DNA from: Adiantum capillus-veneris
Taxonomy: Eukaryota; Streptophyta; Polypodiopsida; Polypodiales; Pteridaceae
DNA: 64,000 nucleotides
NCBI GenBank assembly: GCA_014529385.2
Contig: CM043953.1
Location: 94,649,342-94,713,341, forward strand
Direction: 5' to 3'
A model generated the notes under the pieces. That model made no database searches, was not told where the DNA came from, and saw nothing but the letters and a program-made list of their open reading frames with translations. Shown here piece after piece: positions 44,279 to 55,700 of this stretch; the first letter of the stretch is position 1; each line of letters opens with the position of its first letter. Position numbers and translations under genes: made by a program.

Positions 44279-45505
44279 GTAAGCGACTATCTCTTCTAGT
44301 TTCTGATGATTTAACATTGGTGCTTGATACTTTAGCCAGCAAAGCATTGAGTGCAAGAAACGACCGTGCATGATTGATTACTTTTGAAATTATACTTTCG
44401 ACAGAAAAGCAATATGTCACGATTCTGTTCTAAAAACCATATTGATGCTCATATTGTGAGGGGTGTGTCTATGAAAGGAAGAAGAAAAGATCTTATTAAC
44501 TTTTTACGCCCTTAGAGATGCACCACGACCGCAAGCTGTGTATACACTGCTTGGCTTCTTCTGTGCTCAAGGCTGACAAACCTATCCCAATTGGTAGAAA
44601 TGCCTTTTCATTGGGAGTAAGTCCCCTGAAGAATATGATGAAAGCACACACTCAAATGCAAGATTTTTTCTCTTTATAGTGGATTAGTGATTGGGTAAAA
44701 GCTTAAAGCTTTGGTATTGATGCCAGGCACAATAGAAAGAGAATAGACAAGATCTAACTTCACATAATTATGATTCTTTATGGTTACTTGACTTAGCAGG
44801 GCCATTTTCCCTTAATCGGGTAAATATAAAGAAATTAAGAACCAGGACATGTCCTTGGTTGGGAATTGGATATTTTAAACGTATGCTAGAGGGAACTAGC
44901 CATACTTTATACTATTCTTAATAGTTTCTTCCATTGTCAATTATGAAGTGCCCTTCACTAATTGCAATAGTTCATAGAAGTTGGCTTCTTGCTGTCGCCA
45001 GGCTGTTGTCAAAGCAAAAACGCTAGCCTTCTACTGGGATGCAAAAATGCTAGGGCATCTGGGGTTCTGTTGAGAAGTTGCCTGTTGAGCGAGTGCTCCT
45101 GCTGCCTCTTCTGCCAGAAAGTGCTAGCGCTAGGTTTCTACTTGTCACTTAAAAATAATAAGTGAAAAATGTCAAAAATAGGGAAAATAGGTCTATGCAC
45201 TGTAAAAATGCTCCTGATGGAATCTGATGGTCATGCTGTGTGCAACCAGAGGATATGCATCTAATCTAAGTGTCTGGACATGCACAGTCTATGAACAGAC
45301 TCACAAAACTGCCAGATCACTTCCTATTCTAGACTGACTTGACTGAATGAACCCTGGTCATGCTGTAGCTTGTCCACGGACACATAGGGTTGGATGTGTC
45401 ACGTGACAGTCATGAGACTGTGGCAACTTTTGTTGTTCGTTTTCTTTTTGGGGGATTTTATTTCCTTTGTTATATCCCTCTGGAAATCTAAACGCCCGAG
45501 AGTTG
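44279..45505. other. Putative intron or intergenic sequence
   Basis: This is AT-rich sequence without credible frames or transposon motifs. If the exon at 43937-44278 is real, this is the start of its first intron. Confidence 0.45.
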
Positions 45506-46079
45506 TGAAACCGGCCCGTGGGGCGGTAGGCTTTGGCTTTCAACCGAAATTCTTTACTTTAGACACACACAGAGAGAATGTGCAAAGGAAACCTACGACG
45601 GAAATTAACACTTAAGCACACACATGGCTCGGAAGCTAAAATGCTCCGAGCAGACGCCGACAACCTATAGGCCCCAAAATTGGCGGCCCTCGGTATTTCT
45701 TTATACTTTGAGAGTTGAATTAACAAAGCAGAGTCCTGGGAATCCTTTACCTGTATCCCGCTAGATACTACTAGTTTTGGCCAAATTTCGGCAGCATAAC
45801 ATCCCCGAAACTTGCGCGAAACCAATTTCCCTGCTAGAATTGACTTCCACTGACGTATACCCTCCGATTCCTGCCCAAAAACAGTAAATTCAGCACGCTG
45901 TATTTACTGGTTTTTGCTCTGTTTTCATTCCCAAACAGTCCCCTAGCTGTCCTCTGCCAGTGGGGCACGATTCCCAAGGGTTCTGGCGTCCATATGGCTG
46001 AAAAACAGTCAATTTACAGCGCATACACAAGGCTGAATTTGCACCTATACGGTGAGGTTATAACCCTCACCGGTGCCTG
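45506..46079 (-). repeat. Minus-strand LTR fragment, left half
   Basis: Its reverse complement matches the distal part of the LTR at 46080-47618 (GGCCCCAAAATTGGCG and CCGAGCAGACGCCGACAAC in inverse orientation). On the minus strand the LTR ends at 45506 with GGTTTCA. The fragment stops at the GCCTG duplication, where a plus-strand relative is inserted. The other half is at 50458-50855. Confidence 0.8.
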
Positions 46080-47618
46080 TGTCATGAGGACGTGGCAACT
46101 GCTAACCTTAGTTGTTGGTTTCTTTCCAATGATTTTTGTTTAATTTTTGAGACCCTCTTTTTGAAGTTGCAAATGGTCGGACATTGTATGGCTAATGTGA
46201 ATGATAGTTTCACCCGCAGACGGGAAGTTGGTCGGCACTAGAACTCGTAAAGTAAAAGGATGTCTAGGCTCAGTTCAAGATCATGTAGGTATCCCCGTCG
46301 CACTTAGCAAGTTGGTGGATACTGGGAAGTGAACTCAATAAAGGCCTAAAGTCAAGGTGTGACTACCAACAGAAAGTATCCGACAGTTGGGCTACATTTC
46401 ACTTTTGGATGCGGTCCCAATGAGGATAGATGGTCAGATGACCACAGGGAGCCCAACGGAATCATTTCCTAAAATTTAGGGAATTGCTATTTTGGGCCAT
46501 GAAATGTGTTCGCGTCATTACCTCCGGTATGACTAGGGGAACACTTTACAACTCTGTCGCGAAGTCAACTGGGCAACCAGTCGGGAGATTTTTAGGCGGC
46601 AACCTCGAAACGGGAAACGGCCTGTAAACGCGCCAAGTGGCACATTTCTGTGCACTTTCCTCATGCAAGAAGAAGTGGCGCTGAATTTATAGCGGGGAGG
46701 CTCATTTGCAAGCTCTCTGTCACCACAGGTTAAGAGCTATGGAGTGCTTCCTTTCCCTCTTATGTACAGTGCGGTGCCAGGAGTGATGCCCTGCACGCTA
46801 CACACTGCTCTCTCTCCCCCCTATGAGCAGTATGTTATGCCCCTCAAGTGGGCTTTTCATTTGACCAATGTACAGTTATGTGGGTTCATGCGCGATTGCC
46901 GAGGCAAGAGCCTCTTGCACAGGTACTGGGTTAGCCACTTCCCCCGCAGGTACAGGTGAATTCGGAGAGGTTTCATGTGAGAAATCTTGTCCGATTCAAA
47001 GGGCAAGTAGCCCTACAGGTGCGGGAGCTCGAGGTCTTGCTACAAATGCGACCGGCACGCGAAACGGAGCCTAAAACAGGGAATTACAGCCTGCAGTGTA
47101 TTTTTGCAGGTTTAGGGTTTCGGCCCTAAACGGTTCCTAATATCCCCAGGAGGTTCGGGGACGCGAGGGGACTGCTGTACAGGTGATCTGGCGCATTTTC
47201 AGGGCAGAAAACAGAGAATTCAGCGTGCTGCAGATTCTCGCCAGGTTTTGCAAAGTGTCCGTATGCGTCGGGAAAGTCATCTATTGCGTGGGGATACTGA
47301 CTGTGAAGCGTCCTAGTACATTTATGCTGCCGAAATCGGGCCAGAACAGGTGTTTCTTAGCCTAGATTGTGCGGGGCAGCTCGTAGGAGATCACAGGTTT
47401 TATTCCCTCTATTAAAGAATAAAGAAATACCCAAAGGGGCGCCAATTTTGGGGCCTACAGGTTGTCGGCGTCTGCTCGGAGCATTCTAGCTTCCGAGCCG
47501 TGTGTGTACTTAGGTGTTAATCCCGGTTACAGGTTACCTTTGCAAAGTGCTCTGTGTGTGTCTAAAATAAAGAATTCCGGGTGAAAGCCAAAGCCTACCA
47601 CCCCACGGGCTGGTGTGA
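46080..47618 (+). repeat. 5' LTR of the deleted element
   Basis: It starts TGTCATGAGGACGTGG and aligns with 48930-50457 with scattered differences. The end is near GGCTGGTGTGA. It is followed by AGGTTCCGTTGCCGG, which resembles a tRNA-Asp primer site only over CCGTTGCCGG. Confidence 0.85.
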
Positions 47619-47705
47619 AGGTTCCGTTGCCGGTATATCAATCACTTTTTCCTCAAAGAGTTGTTTTGGGTAAAGACACAGAGTACAGGAACGTGGGATT
47701 ACACT

Positions 47706-47805
47706 ATGGCCGACAAAGAGAAGGGCATTATGGAAGAGGGTTCCTCTTCACAGGATAGACAGGAAATTCCGCACGGACGCCCTGCTAAAAAGTGGTCAAA
47801 TTAGG
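47706..47805 (+). pseudogene. Gag N-terminal stub
   Basis: ATG 47706 opens about 32 codons (MADKEKGIMEEGSSSQDRQE) ending at TAG after PAKKWSN. An acidic, Ser-rich MAD- start is usual for plant gypsy Gag. The rest of Gag is missing because of the internal deletion. Confidence 0.5.
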
Positions 47806-48102
47806 GCTGATTTTCTGCTGCGTTTTTAGGGTTTGCAAGTACCAAGATGAGATAGGGAGAGGTCTCACGGTGGTAGATTGGCCACTAGATCTCCTGCGGG
47901 AGTGATGTGGGTCTGCCAAGTGACACGCCGCTTGCCGATTCTCTGAGGCGATTGCTTGGATTCTATGACGCATTGGTAAATCATCTTGAAATTTGAGCTT
48001 GCTTGGTCGTGGGTGGTACGTCAGTGTTGTGGAATTATGCTCGTTTGCAGACGCAAGAGCCTCTTGCACAGGTAAAAAGTTAAGGGACAGGTTGCAAGAT
48101 GC

Positions 48103-48168
48103 TATGTGGTGAAGTTCAAGAACTATCCACCTATGGATGCAAAGTGGATGGAAGAGCATGAACTGTGA
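48103..48168 (+). pseudogene. Chromodomain C-terminal stub
   Basis: In the plus frame from 48103 the sequence YVVKFKNYPPMDAKWMEEHEL ends at TGA 48166-48168. This matches the last strand and helix of a chromodomain (VKFKGYP then a W-M-E helix). It marks the pol end of the parent element. Confidence 0.6.
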
Positions 48169-48212
48169 GAATCACCAAATGTATTGCAGCTTTACCTTGA
48201 AGCCTTTGGGTT

Positions 48213-48657
48213 CATTGTAACAGGGAACGGGGGGAACACAGCCCAAACGTTCCAAAACGGCGTTCCGGACAAGTCCTGTTCCCGAAACAGAGATGGGAAC
48301 GGAACGCCGTTCCGGAACGACGTGTAACCGGAATGGTGTTCCGGAATGGACGGAACATGAGGCAGAACGGTGAAACAGGCAAAAGTAGGCATTTGGGGGA
48401 AAAAAAGTGGGCTTTTGGGGACAGATTTGTTGTTGTTTGGGGAACATATTTGTTGCAGTTTGAGGATAGGATGGGGGCAGATTTGGGGTTGTTTAGGAGT
48501 TTATTTGGGACTAAGCTTAATGGAGGTAATTCAATCCTTACTTTAGGTTGACCGTTCTAGCCCCGTTCCCATTCCAGGCCCCCCTCCTCCTCCCCGTTCC
48601 CGTCCCGTTCCGGACCCTCCCATTCCCGTTCCCCGTTTCCCGTTCCGGGTAACTATG
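48213..48657. mobile_element. hAT-like MITE, 445 bp, with 8-bp target duplication
   Basis: It is flanked by TTTGGGTT at 48205-48212 and 48658-48665. The ends are imperfect inverted repeats: left CATTGTAACAGGGAACGGGG; right, read on the minus strand, CATAGTTACCCGGAACGGGA. The 8-bp duplication and CA start fit the hAT superfamily. The body is built from GTTCCG/CGGAAC units in both orientations and has no coding capacity. Confidence 0.85.
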
Positions 48658-48914
48658 TTTGGGTTATAGCCTACGGATGCCCCAACCCAATGTCTGCAAA
48701 GCAGGGGTAATGATAGAGCTAGCACATCAAATGTACTCATGGATTCAGTGCAACAACAATGTACAACTTACAAAAGTATGAAGGTCTCATTAAGTCATTT
48801 GTACATATATTTTGATAGTCTTTCTTGCAGATACATGCGATGATAAAAGGGTGCTTACCACACAAGATCATCTATGGCATGTATTTATGGTATGCAATCG
48901 AGGACGTTTGTGAT

Positions 48915-48929
48915 TTCAAGAGGGGGGTA
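48915..48929 (+). other. Polypurine tract of the deleted element
   Basis: TTCAAGAGGGGGGTA lies directly before the LTR start TGTCACGAGG at 48930. Confidence 0.85.
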
Positions 48930-50457
48930 TGTCACGAGGACGTGGCAACTGCGAACCTTATTTGTTGGTTTCTTTCCAATGATTTTTGTTTAATTTTTGA
49001 GACCCTCTTTTTGAAGTTGCAAATGGTCGGGCATTGTATGGCCAATGTGAACGGTAGTTTCACCCGCAGACGGGAAGTTGGTCGGCACTAGAACTCGTAA
49101 AGTAAAAGGATGTCTAGGTTGAGTTCAAGATCATGTCGGTATCCCCGTCGCACTTAGCAAGTTGGTGGATACTAGGAAGTGAACTCAATAAAGGCCTAAA
49201 GTCAAGGTGTGACTACCAACAGAAAGTATCCGACAATTGGGCCACATTGCACTTTTGGATGCGGTCCCAATTAGGATAGATGGTCAGATGACCATAGGGA
49301 GCCAACGGATTCATTTCCTAAAATTTAGGGAATTGCTATTTTGGGCCATGAAATGTGTTCGCGTCATTGCCTCCGGTATGACTAGGGGAACACTTTACAA
49401 CTCTGCGCGAAATCAACTGGGCAACCGGTCGGGAGATTTTTAGGCGGCAACCCCGAAACGGGAAACGGCATGTAAACGCGCGAAGTGGCACATTTTTGTG
49501 CACTTTCCTCATGCAAGAAGAAGTGGCGCTGAATTTATAGCTAGGAGGCTCACATGTTACGAGTTATGGAGTGCTTCCTTTCCCTCTTATGTATAGTGCG
49601 GTGCCAGGAGTGATGCCCTGCACGCTACGCACTGCTCTCTCTCTCTCTCTCCCCTATGAGCAGTATGTTATGCCCCTCAAGTGGGCTTTTCATTTGACCA
49701 ATGTACAGTTATGTGGGTTCATGCGCGATTGCCGAGTCAAGAGCCTTTTGCACAGGTACTGGGTTAGCTAGTGGCTAATCCCCCGCAGGTATAGGCGAAT
49801 TCGGAGAGGTTTCACGTGAGAAATCTCATCCGATTCAAAGGGCAAGTGGCCCTACAGGTGCGGGAGCTCGAGGTTTTGCTACAGATGAGACCGCCACGCG
49901 AAACGGAGCCTAAAACAGGGGATTACAGTCTGCTGTGTATTTTTGCAGGTTTAGGGTTTCGGCCCTAAACGGTCCCTAATACCCCCACGAGGTTCGGGGA
50001 CACGAGGGGACCGTTGTACAAGTGATCTGGCGCATTTTCGGGGCAGAAAACAGAGAATTCAGCGTGCTGCAGATTCTCGCCAGGTTTTGCAAAGTGTCCG
50101 TATGCGTCGGGAAAGTCATCTATTGCGTGGGGATATTGACTGTGAAGCGTCCTAGTACAGTTATGTTGCCGAAATCGGGCCAGAACAGGTGTTTCTTAGC
50201 CTAGATTGTGCGGGGCAGCTCGTAGGAGATCAAAGGTTTTATTCCCTCTGTTAAAGAATAAAGAAATACCGAAAGGAGCGCCAATTTTGGGGCCTACAGG
50301 TTGTCGGCGTCTACTCGGAGCATTCTAGCTTCCGAGCCGTTTGTGTACTTAGGTGTTAATCCCCGTTACAGGTTACCTTTGCAAAGTGCTCTGTGTGTGT
50401 CTAAATTAAAGAATTTCGGGTGAAAGCCAACGCCTACCGCCCCACGGGCTGGTTTCA
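48930..50457 (+). repeat. 3' LTR of the deleted element (1528 bp)
   Basis: It starts TGTCACGAGGACG and ends GGCTGGTTTCA before the GCCTG duplication. Differences from the 5' LTR are scattered; one is a longer CT run near 49640. Confidence 0.9.
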
Positions 50458-50855
50458 GCCTGCTTTGGAGTAGCAACTAGCTGCCCCTATTCTTGCTCAA
50501 GGAGGCTCTTGCCTCAGCAAAAAAACATGAAACCACACAGTTGTACATCAGTCAAATGAAGAACCCTCTTGTGGGGCATCACATAACTGCACGTAGGGGG
50601 GAGAGAGAGCAGTGTGTAGCATGCAGGGCATCACTCCTAGCACCACACTGTACATGAGAGGGAAAGAAAGCACTCCATAGCTCTTAACCTGTGACAAAAT
50701 GCAAATGAGGCCTCTTCTAGCATAAAATTCAGCACCCTGTTTTCCTTTGTGAGGGAAGTGCATGAAAAAGTACCACTTGGCGCGATTACAAGCCATTTCC
50801 CGTTTTGGGGTTGCCGCCTAAAAATCTCTCGACTGGTTGCCTAGTTGACTTTGCG
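50458..50855 (-). repeat. Minus-strand LTR fragment, right half
   Basis: Its reverse complement matches about 46540-46960 of the plus LTR (for example GGGCATCACTCCTAGCACC, and the inverse of TTTTTAGGCGGCAACC). It continues the fragment at 45506-46079 across the inserted element. It stops near 50855, where the chromovirus Gag begins without its own 5' LTR, indicating a second rearrangement. Confidence 0.78.
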
Positions 50856-51830
50856 GCGGTTACCGCTTTGGAAAATGCGAATGCTCTCTACACATGGATT
50901 ACAAGTACTTTCGAGAGTTTCGACCAGCATGTTACCGCTCTGGAAAACGCGAATGTTCAGACGAACCTTCGCTTGGCCTCTCTCGAAGGGGTCGTGCAGG
51001 GGCTCAGTTCCCGACTCTCTACTCTCGAAAATATGGCTCAGTCGACGACTGCGCGTATTTCCGAGGGCGAAACCCATCTCCAGCAATTGTGGATGTAGAT
51101 TGCTGCTTTTGGGCGTTCACAAGGTGGTCCGATTGCCACAATTCCGTACAAAACTACAAATTTCTCAGGTGTTATGGAACTGGCCGTAAATAACTGGCTG
51201 CATAAGTGGACCACATATTTTGATCTTCATGGGGAGCATGATGAACGGAGGATTCAAACGATTCCTCTCTATCTGCGCAGTAAGGCGCTTACCTGGTGGC
51301 GCGACATGACAGAGAAGCCTACGATGTGGACTGATTTCTGTGTGAAATTCAAGAGAGATTTCGCTAAAATGGACCCTTTGAAAGCTTATGCCAAACTGCA
51401 GAGTCTTTCGATGAAAACTCTGTCTTTTGATAAATATACGACAACTTTCAAAGAGGCGCTCACCTTCTGCAAGGTGGATTCTACGAACGCTGTGCACATG
51501 TACCTGCTGGGATTACATGAGGATTACCGTTGGGTCTAACAAAGCCTCGACTGATGTCGAGGATGCAGTGGCAAAGGCCAGAACGTTCCATTTGATAAAT
51601 GGAGCAAACTATGAGAAGAAAAGAACTGCAGACCATCAATCCGGTGAGGGTGCTTTGAGGAAGCGACCCCGATTCCAACATAAGTCCAAATCACCGCCAA
51701 GATCTTCTCAGGAGAAGAAGAAAGCCAAAAATGCTTCAGTTGCTGATGCAGTGAAGAAGGGGGCTTGTTTCGGATGTGGCCAGACGGGTCACCAAATCAA
51801 GGATTGCCCCAAGAAGAAGAAGACACAAAA
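50856..51830 (+). pseudogene. Chromovirus Gag with zinc knuckle
   Basis: Starting in mid-Gag, a coiled-coil region (TALENANALYTWITSTFESF; LEGVVQGLSSRLSTLENMA) leads to an open capsid core at 51174-51536, with VNNWLHKWTTYFDLHGEHDERR and ALTWWRDMTEKPTMWTDF. The core ends at TAA 51537-51539 after DYRWV; the reading then passes to another frame, which is open from 51427. That frame has a basic linker and a perfect CCHC knuckle (CFGCGQTGHQIKDC, about 51767-51808). The start codon and 5' LTR are missing. Confidence 0.85.
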
Positions 51831-52300
51831 ACCGCAAGGTCGTCCTTCGGTTCAAATTCACGAGATCTTAGGTAACTCTGATGTTATTCAAGTTGAAATC
51901 CATCATTTAGAGCACAGTTCATACACTAATTGTACTTTTAGCACCAAAGTGTTTGGTAAGCACGATCTTCTCCGTTTCCTCGGGAAGATCAATGGTCACG
52001 ACGTGACCGTACTCCTTGATAATGGAAGCTCACACAATTTTGTGGATGCAAAATTGGTGCAAAAACTGAGCGTGCGGACGTGGGACAATGACCATGAGTA
52101 TCGCGTAAAGATGGCTCGTGGCGTGGATATGGATGTATGGAATCGGATGGTTTTAGATTTGTCGCTCGAGCTGGCTGATTACAAAGAGAAACTGGATTTC
52201 CACATCATGCGCGTGGACAGAGCAGATGTTATTTTAGGAATTCCATGGTTGTATGATAAACAAGACTCATTGTATATAGACTATGTACATCACTCTCTTG
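51831..52300 (+). pseudogene. Chromovirus protease domain
   Basis: It continues in the same open frame as the zinc knuckle. The active-site motif reads VTVLLDNGSSHNFVDAKL, where DNGS replaces the usual D-S/T-G-S/A; the Asp is kept. The distal motif ADVILGIPWLYD is intact. Domain length is normal. The frame runs into RT-end sequence at about 52300 because of a deletion and stops at 52372-52374. Confidence 0.85.
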
Positions 52301-53010
52301 TCACATCATTACTCGCGATGGAGTTCGCGTCGACCCTGAGAAGTTGGATAAAGTGTAAAATTGGCCCATTCTGAAGAATGTACACCAAGTAAAGTCCTTT
52401 TTAGGCTTTACTGGATTCTTTCGCAAGTTTATCAAGGATTACTCTAAAGTTGCTGCTCCGCTTACGCAACTTTTAAAAGGAGGGGTGAAAGGGCCAAAGA
52501 CTTCGGGTCCTCATCGTAAAGGTAATCCCCCTGTTGTCTGGAATGAGCGTCTCGATGAGAGCTTTCGGACACTAAAGCACTTGGTGACTACTGCGCCAAT
52601 ATTGCATTTGTGGATCCTAGCAAACTGTTTGTGGTTGAAACGGATGCTAGTGATTATGCTATTGGTGCGGCATTATATCAGGATGGATGTCCTGTTGCGT
52701 TTGAAAGTAAGAAACTTTCTGATGCTGAGATGCATTATCCAACGTATGAGAAGGAGCTTTACGTCGTAGTCCACGCCTTGAAGAAATGGCGGCAATACTT
52801 GTATGGTTCTACGTTTGTTGCATGGACAGATCATCACTCCTTGCGCTATATCTGTGATCAGGGTGATCTTAGGGGCCGGAAGGCTAGATGGGTTGAGCTT
52901 ATGCAAGAGTTTGACTTTGAGATCCGTTATAGAAAAGGATCCAGCAATCGAGTTGCTGATGCGCTCAGCAGGATTCTTGAGGTTAATGCCTTGTGTATGG
53001 CTGAAATCTC
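52300..53010 (+). pseudogene. Chromovirus RT end and RNase H
   Basis: Immediately after the protease the DNA matches the end of RT: a TRDGVRVDPEKLDKV-type segment, then NVHQVKSFLGFTGFFRKFIKDYSKVA. The RT fingers and palm are gone. From 52610 an open frame has RNase H: LFVVETDASDYAIGAALYQ (first Asp), PVAFESKKLSDAEMHYPTYEKELYVVV (Glu), TDHHSLRYI (Asp), then VADALSRILE. RNase H looks complete with its catalytic residues. Confidence 0.88.
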
Positions 53011-54522
53011 GACGAATTTTCATCTCTCTCTCCGAGGGCTATGTCGTTCCGATGGCCATTTTGGCAAGATATGGAACGAGATCGAAGCGGGGCATGACTC
53101 GCATACAAGCTTGGGTGGTTCGGAGACCCAAGTGAGTCGTGCTGGAGAGATGAGACAGGGACAATATTCCATTGGAGGTGGACCATTGTTCAAAAATGGT
53201 ATAGTCTGCGTGCCGGAAATCGATGAGGTTCGACAAAGGATTTTGTGCGAATGCCACGATGTTCCTAGCGCTGGGCACCCAGGCATCCAGAGAACTTTGG
53301 CTTTGGTCAAACGTATTTCTATTGGCCAAGAATGCGCTCTTACATAGAGAGCTATGTGAAGAGATGCGCTCAGTGTCAGGTCAATAAGGCCGAGCGCCTT
53401 AGGAAAGCTGGCCTGCTTTATCCATTGAAAATCCCAGATGCCAAGTGGCAGAGTATTTCCATGGACTTTATCGTTGGTTTGCCAAATACTAGTCGGGGCA
53501 ATGACGCTATTTGGGTTGTGGTCGATAGACTCACAAAAATGGCGAAGTTTATACCAACGAAGTCGACAGTAAAAAGCCATGAGTTGGCGGTTTTATTTGT
53601 CGATCAGCTTTATAAGCTGTATGGTTTGCCAGAGGATATTGTTAGTGATCGAGATACTAAGTTCACTGGCCGATTTTGGCAAGATGTGTTTGCTCATCTT
53701 CAGACGAAGTTGAGTATGTCGTCTTCTGACCATCCTAAGTCCGACGGACAAACTGAGAGGATGAATCAAACATTAGAGGACATATTGAGAGCCTATGTCT
53801 TTCACAGGCAATCTGATTGGGAAAGGTATCTTCCACAGTTAGAGTTTGCCTATAATAGTAGCACTCATTCTACTACTGGATTTAGCCCGTTCATGATGAT
53901 GTATGGATTTGAGCCTAAATCCCCAATTGCTATTGACTTAGAGAAAGTCAAGGAACGCCAAGCTCGTGATTTCCTGTATGACATGCAAGAAATGCTCGAA
54001 TTGGCTAAGGATAGTATAAGAACGGCTTGTGATCGAGTCACTACTTATGCTAATCAAAAGAGATCTCCAAGGACTCTAGATGTGGGACAATGGGTCTATC
54101 TGAAGATACCCAAGGATTCCAAGACTATGCGAACGGGAAAGCATTATAAGCTTTCAGCTATATATTGTGGTCCGTTCTTGATCACAAAGAAAATTGGCCA
54201 AGTTGCCTACAAACTGGCTCTTCCTTCGGATGTTAGTGTACATCCCGTGTTTCATGTCAGCCGCCTCAAAGTGAAATTGGGCGAAGCCGACGTTGTTGTG
54301 TCTATCAAGGAAAATGTATGGCAAGATATGCAAACTGAGTATATTCCTCGAGAACCAGAAGCAGTTTTAGATCATCGTACCCGTCATTCGCGTCAAAAGG
54401 CTTATGACGAGTACTTAATTAAATGTAAGGGTCAATCTGAAAGGTTTGCTACTTGGGAACCCGTTAGAGCTTTGAAGGCTCAATATCCCCACTTCATTGA
54501 TGAGGACATCAATGGTTCTTAA
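53010..54522 (+). CDS. Chromovirus integrase with C-terminal chromodomain
   Basis: The zinc domain is split: CHDVPSAGHPGIQRTLALVKR lies in the RNase H frame up to 53347, and YVKRCAQCQVNKA opens the main frame at 53332. The core is open with Asp 53464-53466, Asp 53647-53649 and Glu 53755-53757 (D-X35-E) and SPFMMMYGFEPKSP. The C-terminal part has HPVFHVSRLKV, then a chromodomain EAVLDHRTRHSRQKAYDEYLI followed by KCKGQSERFATWEP. The frame ends with TAA 54520-54522, overlapping the polypurine tract. About 396 codons are stop-free. Integrase inserts the DNA copy; the chromodomain targets heterochromatin. Confidence 0.9.
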
Positions 54523-54533
54523 GGGGGGAAGTA
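54521..54533 (+). other. Polypurine tract of the plus-strand chromovirus
   Basis: AAGGGGGGAAGTA precedes the LTR start TGTTATGTCCCGC. Confidence 0.85.
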
Positions 54534-54905
54534 TGTTATGTCCCGCTCACAGGAGAGGGGATCTAGCCCAGATGCCGTCGGGATGGGCGTCCAGTGTCCA
54601 GGCGTATGTAGTGTGAACCTGGCCAGTATGGCCGGCCATTATTATAAAAGGGTGGCCAAGGCCTCATTTGCAGTTATCGACCCCCATTGGCAGAGTGCCA
54701 GTGGTTAGCCTGCAAGGCTAGGAGTGCGCGAGGTCACCTCGAGGAGGTGAGGCCGGGTGGTATGGGACGCTCAGTTTTACAGGTACACGCCTACGTCCTC
54801 GGACGCTGGCCCCAACACGGGGGAGCTGTCGGATGGTAGCTATGGTCGGGTGGTTCGTCCGACGTGTATTTGTAGGCGGTCTCTGTAGCCGGGAGAGCCT
54901 CTCTC
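54534..54905 (+). repeat. 3' LTR of the plus-strand chromovirus (end uncertain)
   Basis: It starts TGTTATGTCCCGCTCACAGG right after the polypurine tract. TATAAAAG occurs at 54642-54649, a TATA candidate. The right border is uncertain, between 54840 and 54905, where LINE RT sequence (minus strand) begins. No second copy is in the window. Confidence 0.65.
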
Positions 54906-55700
54906 CTCGTTCGTTTCACTCTTTGTCCAAGAACAGGAGTAGCTAATTGCTACTCCAAAGCACGAACAAGAGAGGGAGTAAATTGGCCTCTTGGCCCTCC
55001 AAGTACAAGTTTGAGTCGTCGGCCAACTCAACATCAAGAACCCCTTTGCCCTAATGGGGAGCTCAAGGCCACGCAGGCCAACCTGCTGAGAAGTCAAGAA
55101 TCTGCTCATCGCCTCAGCATAGAACAGGAAGAGGAAGGGGGCAACCCTGCCTTACCGAACGCGTGAGTAAGAAGCGCTCCCCTCGGCCCCTTGCCAAGAG
55201 CACCTGACTGTGCACCCGCCTGTAGAGAGCTAACACACCTCTGATCCAAGCATTTGTGAAACCCATCATGCGCAAAGTCCCAGTCAACTTTGTTGTAGGC
55301 CTTTTAAAGTTGAGATGGAGTATCACCAAATTCTCTCCTCAGAGACGCGCAAGGGCAGACGCCTCCCAAAAAGTGAAGATGTTGTCAAGGATACTGCGCT
55401 CCTTGACAAAACCTGTTTGAATCCCATGTATAATGCTCTCTAGTAGTGGCTGGATCCTCAAACTCAGAGCCTTTGCTAGAATCTTGTAGGATGAGTTGAG
55501 GATGGTAATGGGTCGCCATTGCTGAATCTCATCCAAGGAGCCTCCCTCCTTGGGAATCAGGTAGATCAAACCCTCACTCATGCTATTAGGCATCTCGCCA
55601 GTGTACAAAATGTACTGAAATGCGCTACAAAGATCTGAACCAAGCAAGTCCCAGTACTCCAAGAAAAAGCTGGGGGTCAAATCATCCTCCCTTGGACAAC
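54905..55700 (-). pseudogene. L1-type LINE ORF2, reverse transcriptase part
   Basis: Minus-strand pieces in order: 55680-55339 with EGLIYLIPKEGGSLDEIQQWRPITILNS and YKILAKALSLRIQPLLESIIHGIQTGFVKERSILDN; 55329-55114 with RMMGFTNAWIRGVLALYRRV and FLLTRSVRQGCPL. Another frame has LADDSNLYLEG, the catalytic ADD box, with its two Asp at 55015-55020. These are classic L1-type RT blocks. Stops and at least two frameshifts occur. The copy is cut at about 54905 by the chromovirus LTR, so the C-terminal domain is missing. Confidence 0.85.

Larger units (their letters stand above)
46075..50462 (+). mobile_element. Internally deleted LTR element inserted in an LTR of its own family
   Basis: Two LTRs (46080-47618 and 48930-50457) flank a 1.3 kb internal region. 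Target duplication GCCTG is exact at 46075-46079 and 50458-50462. The internal region keeps only a Gag-like start and a chromodomain-like end, plus a later MITE. It is a non-autonomous deletion derivative of a Ty3/gypsy chromovirus. Confidence 0.88.
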
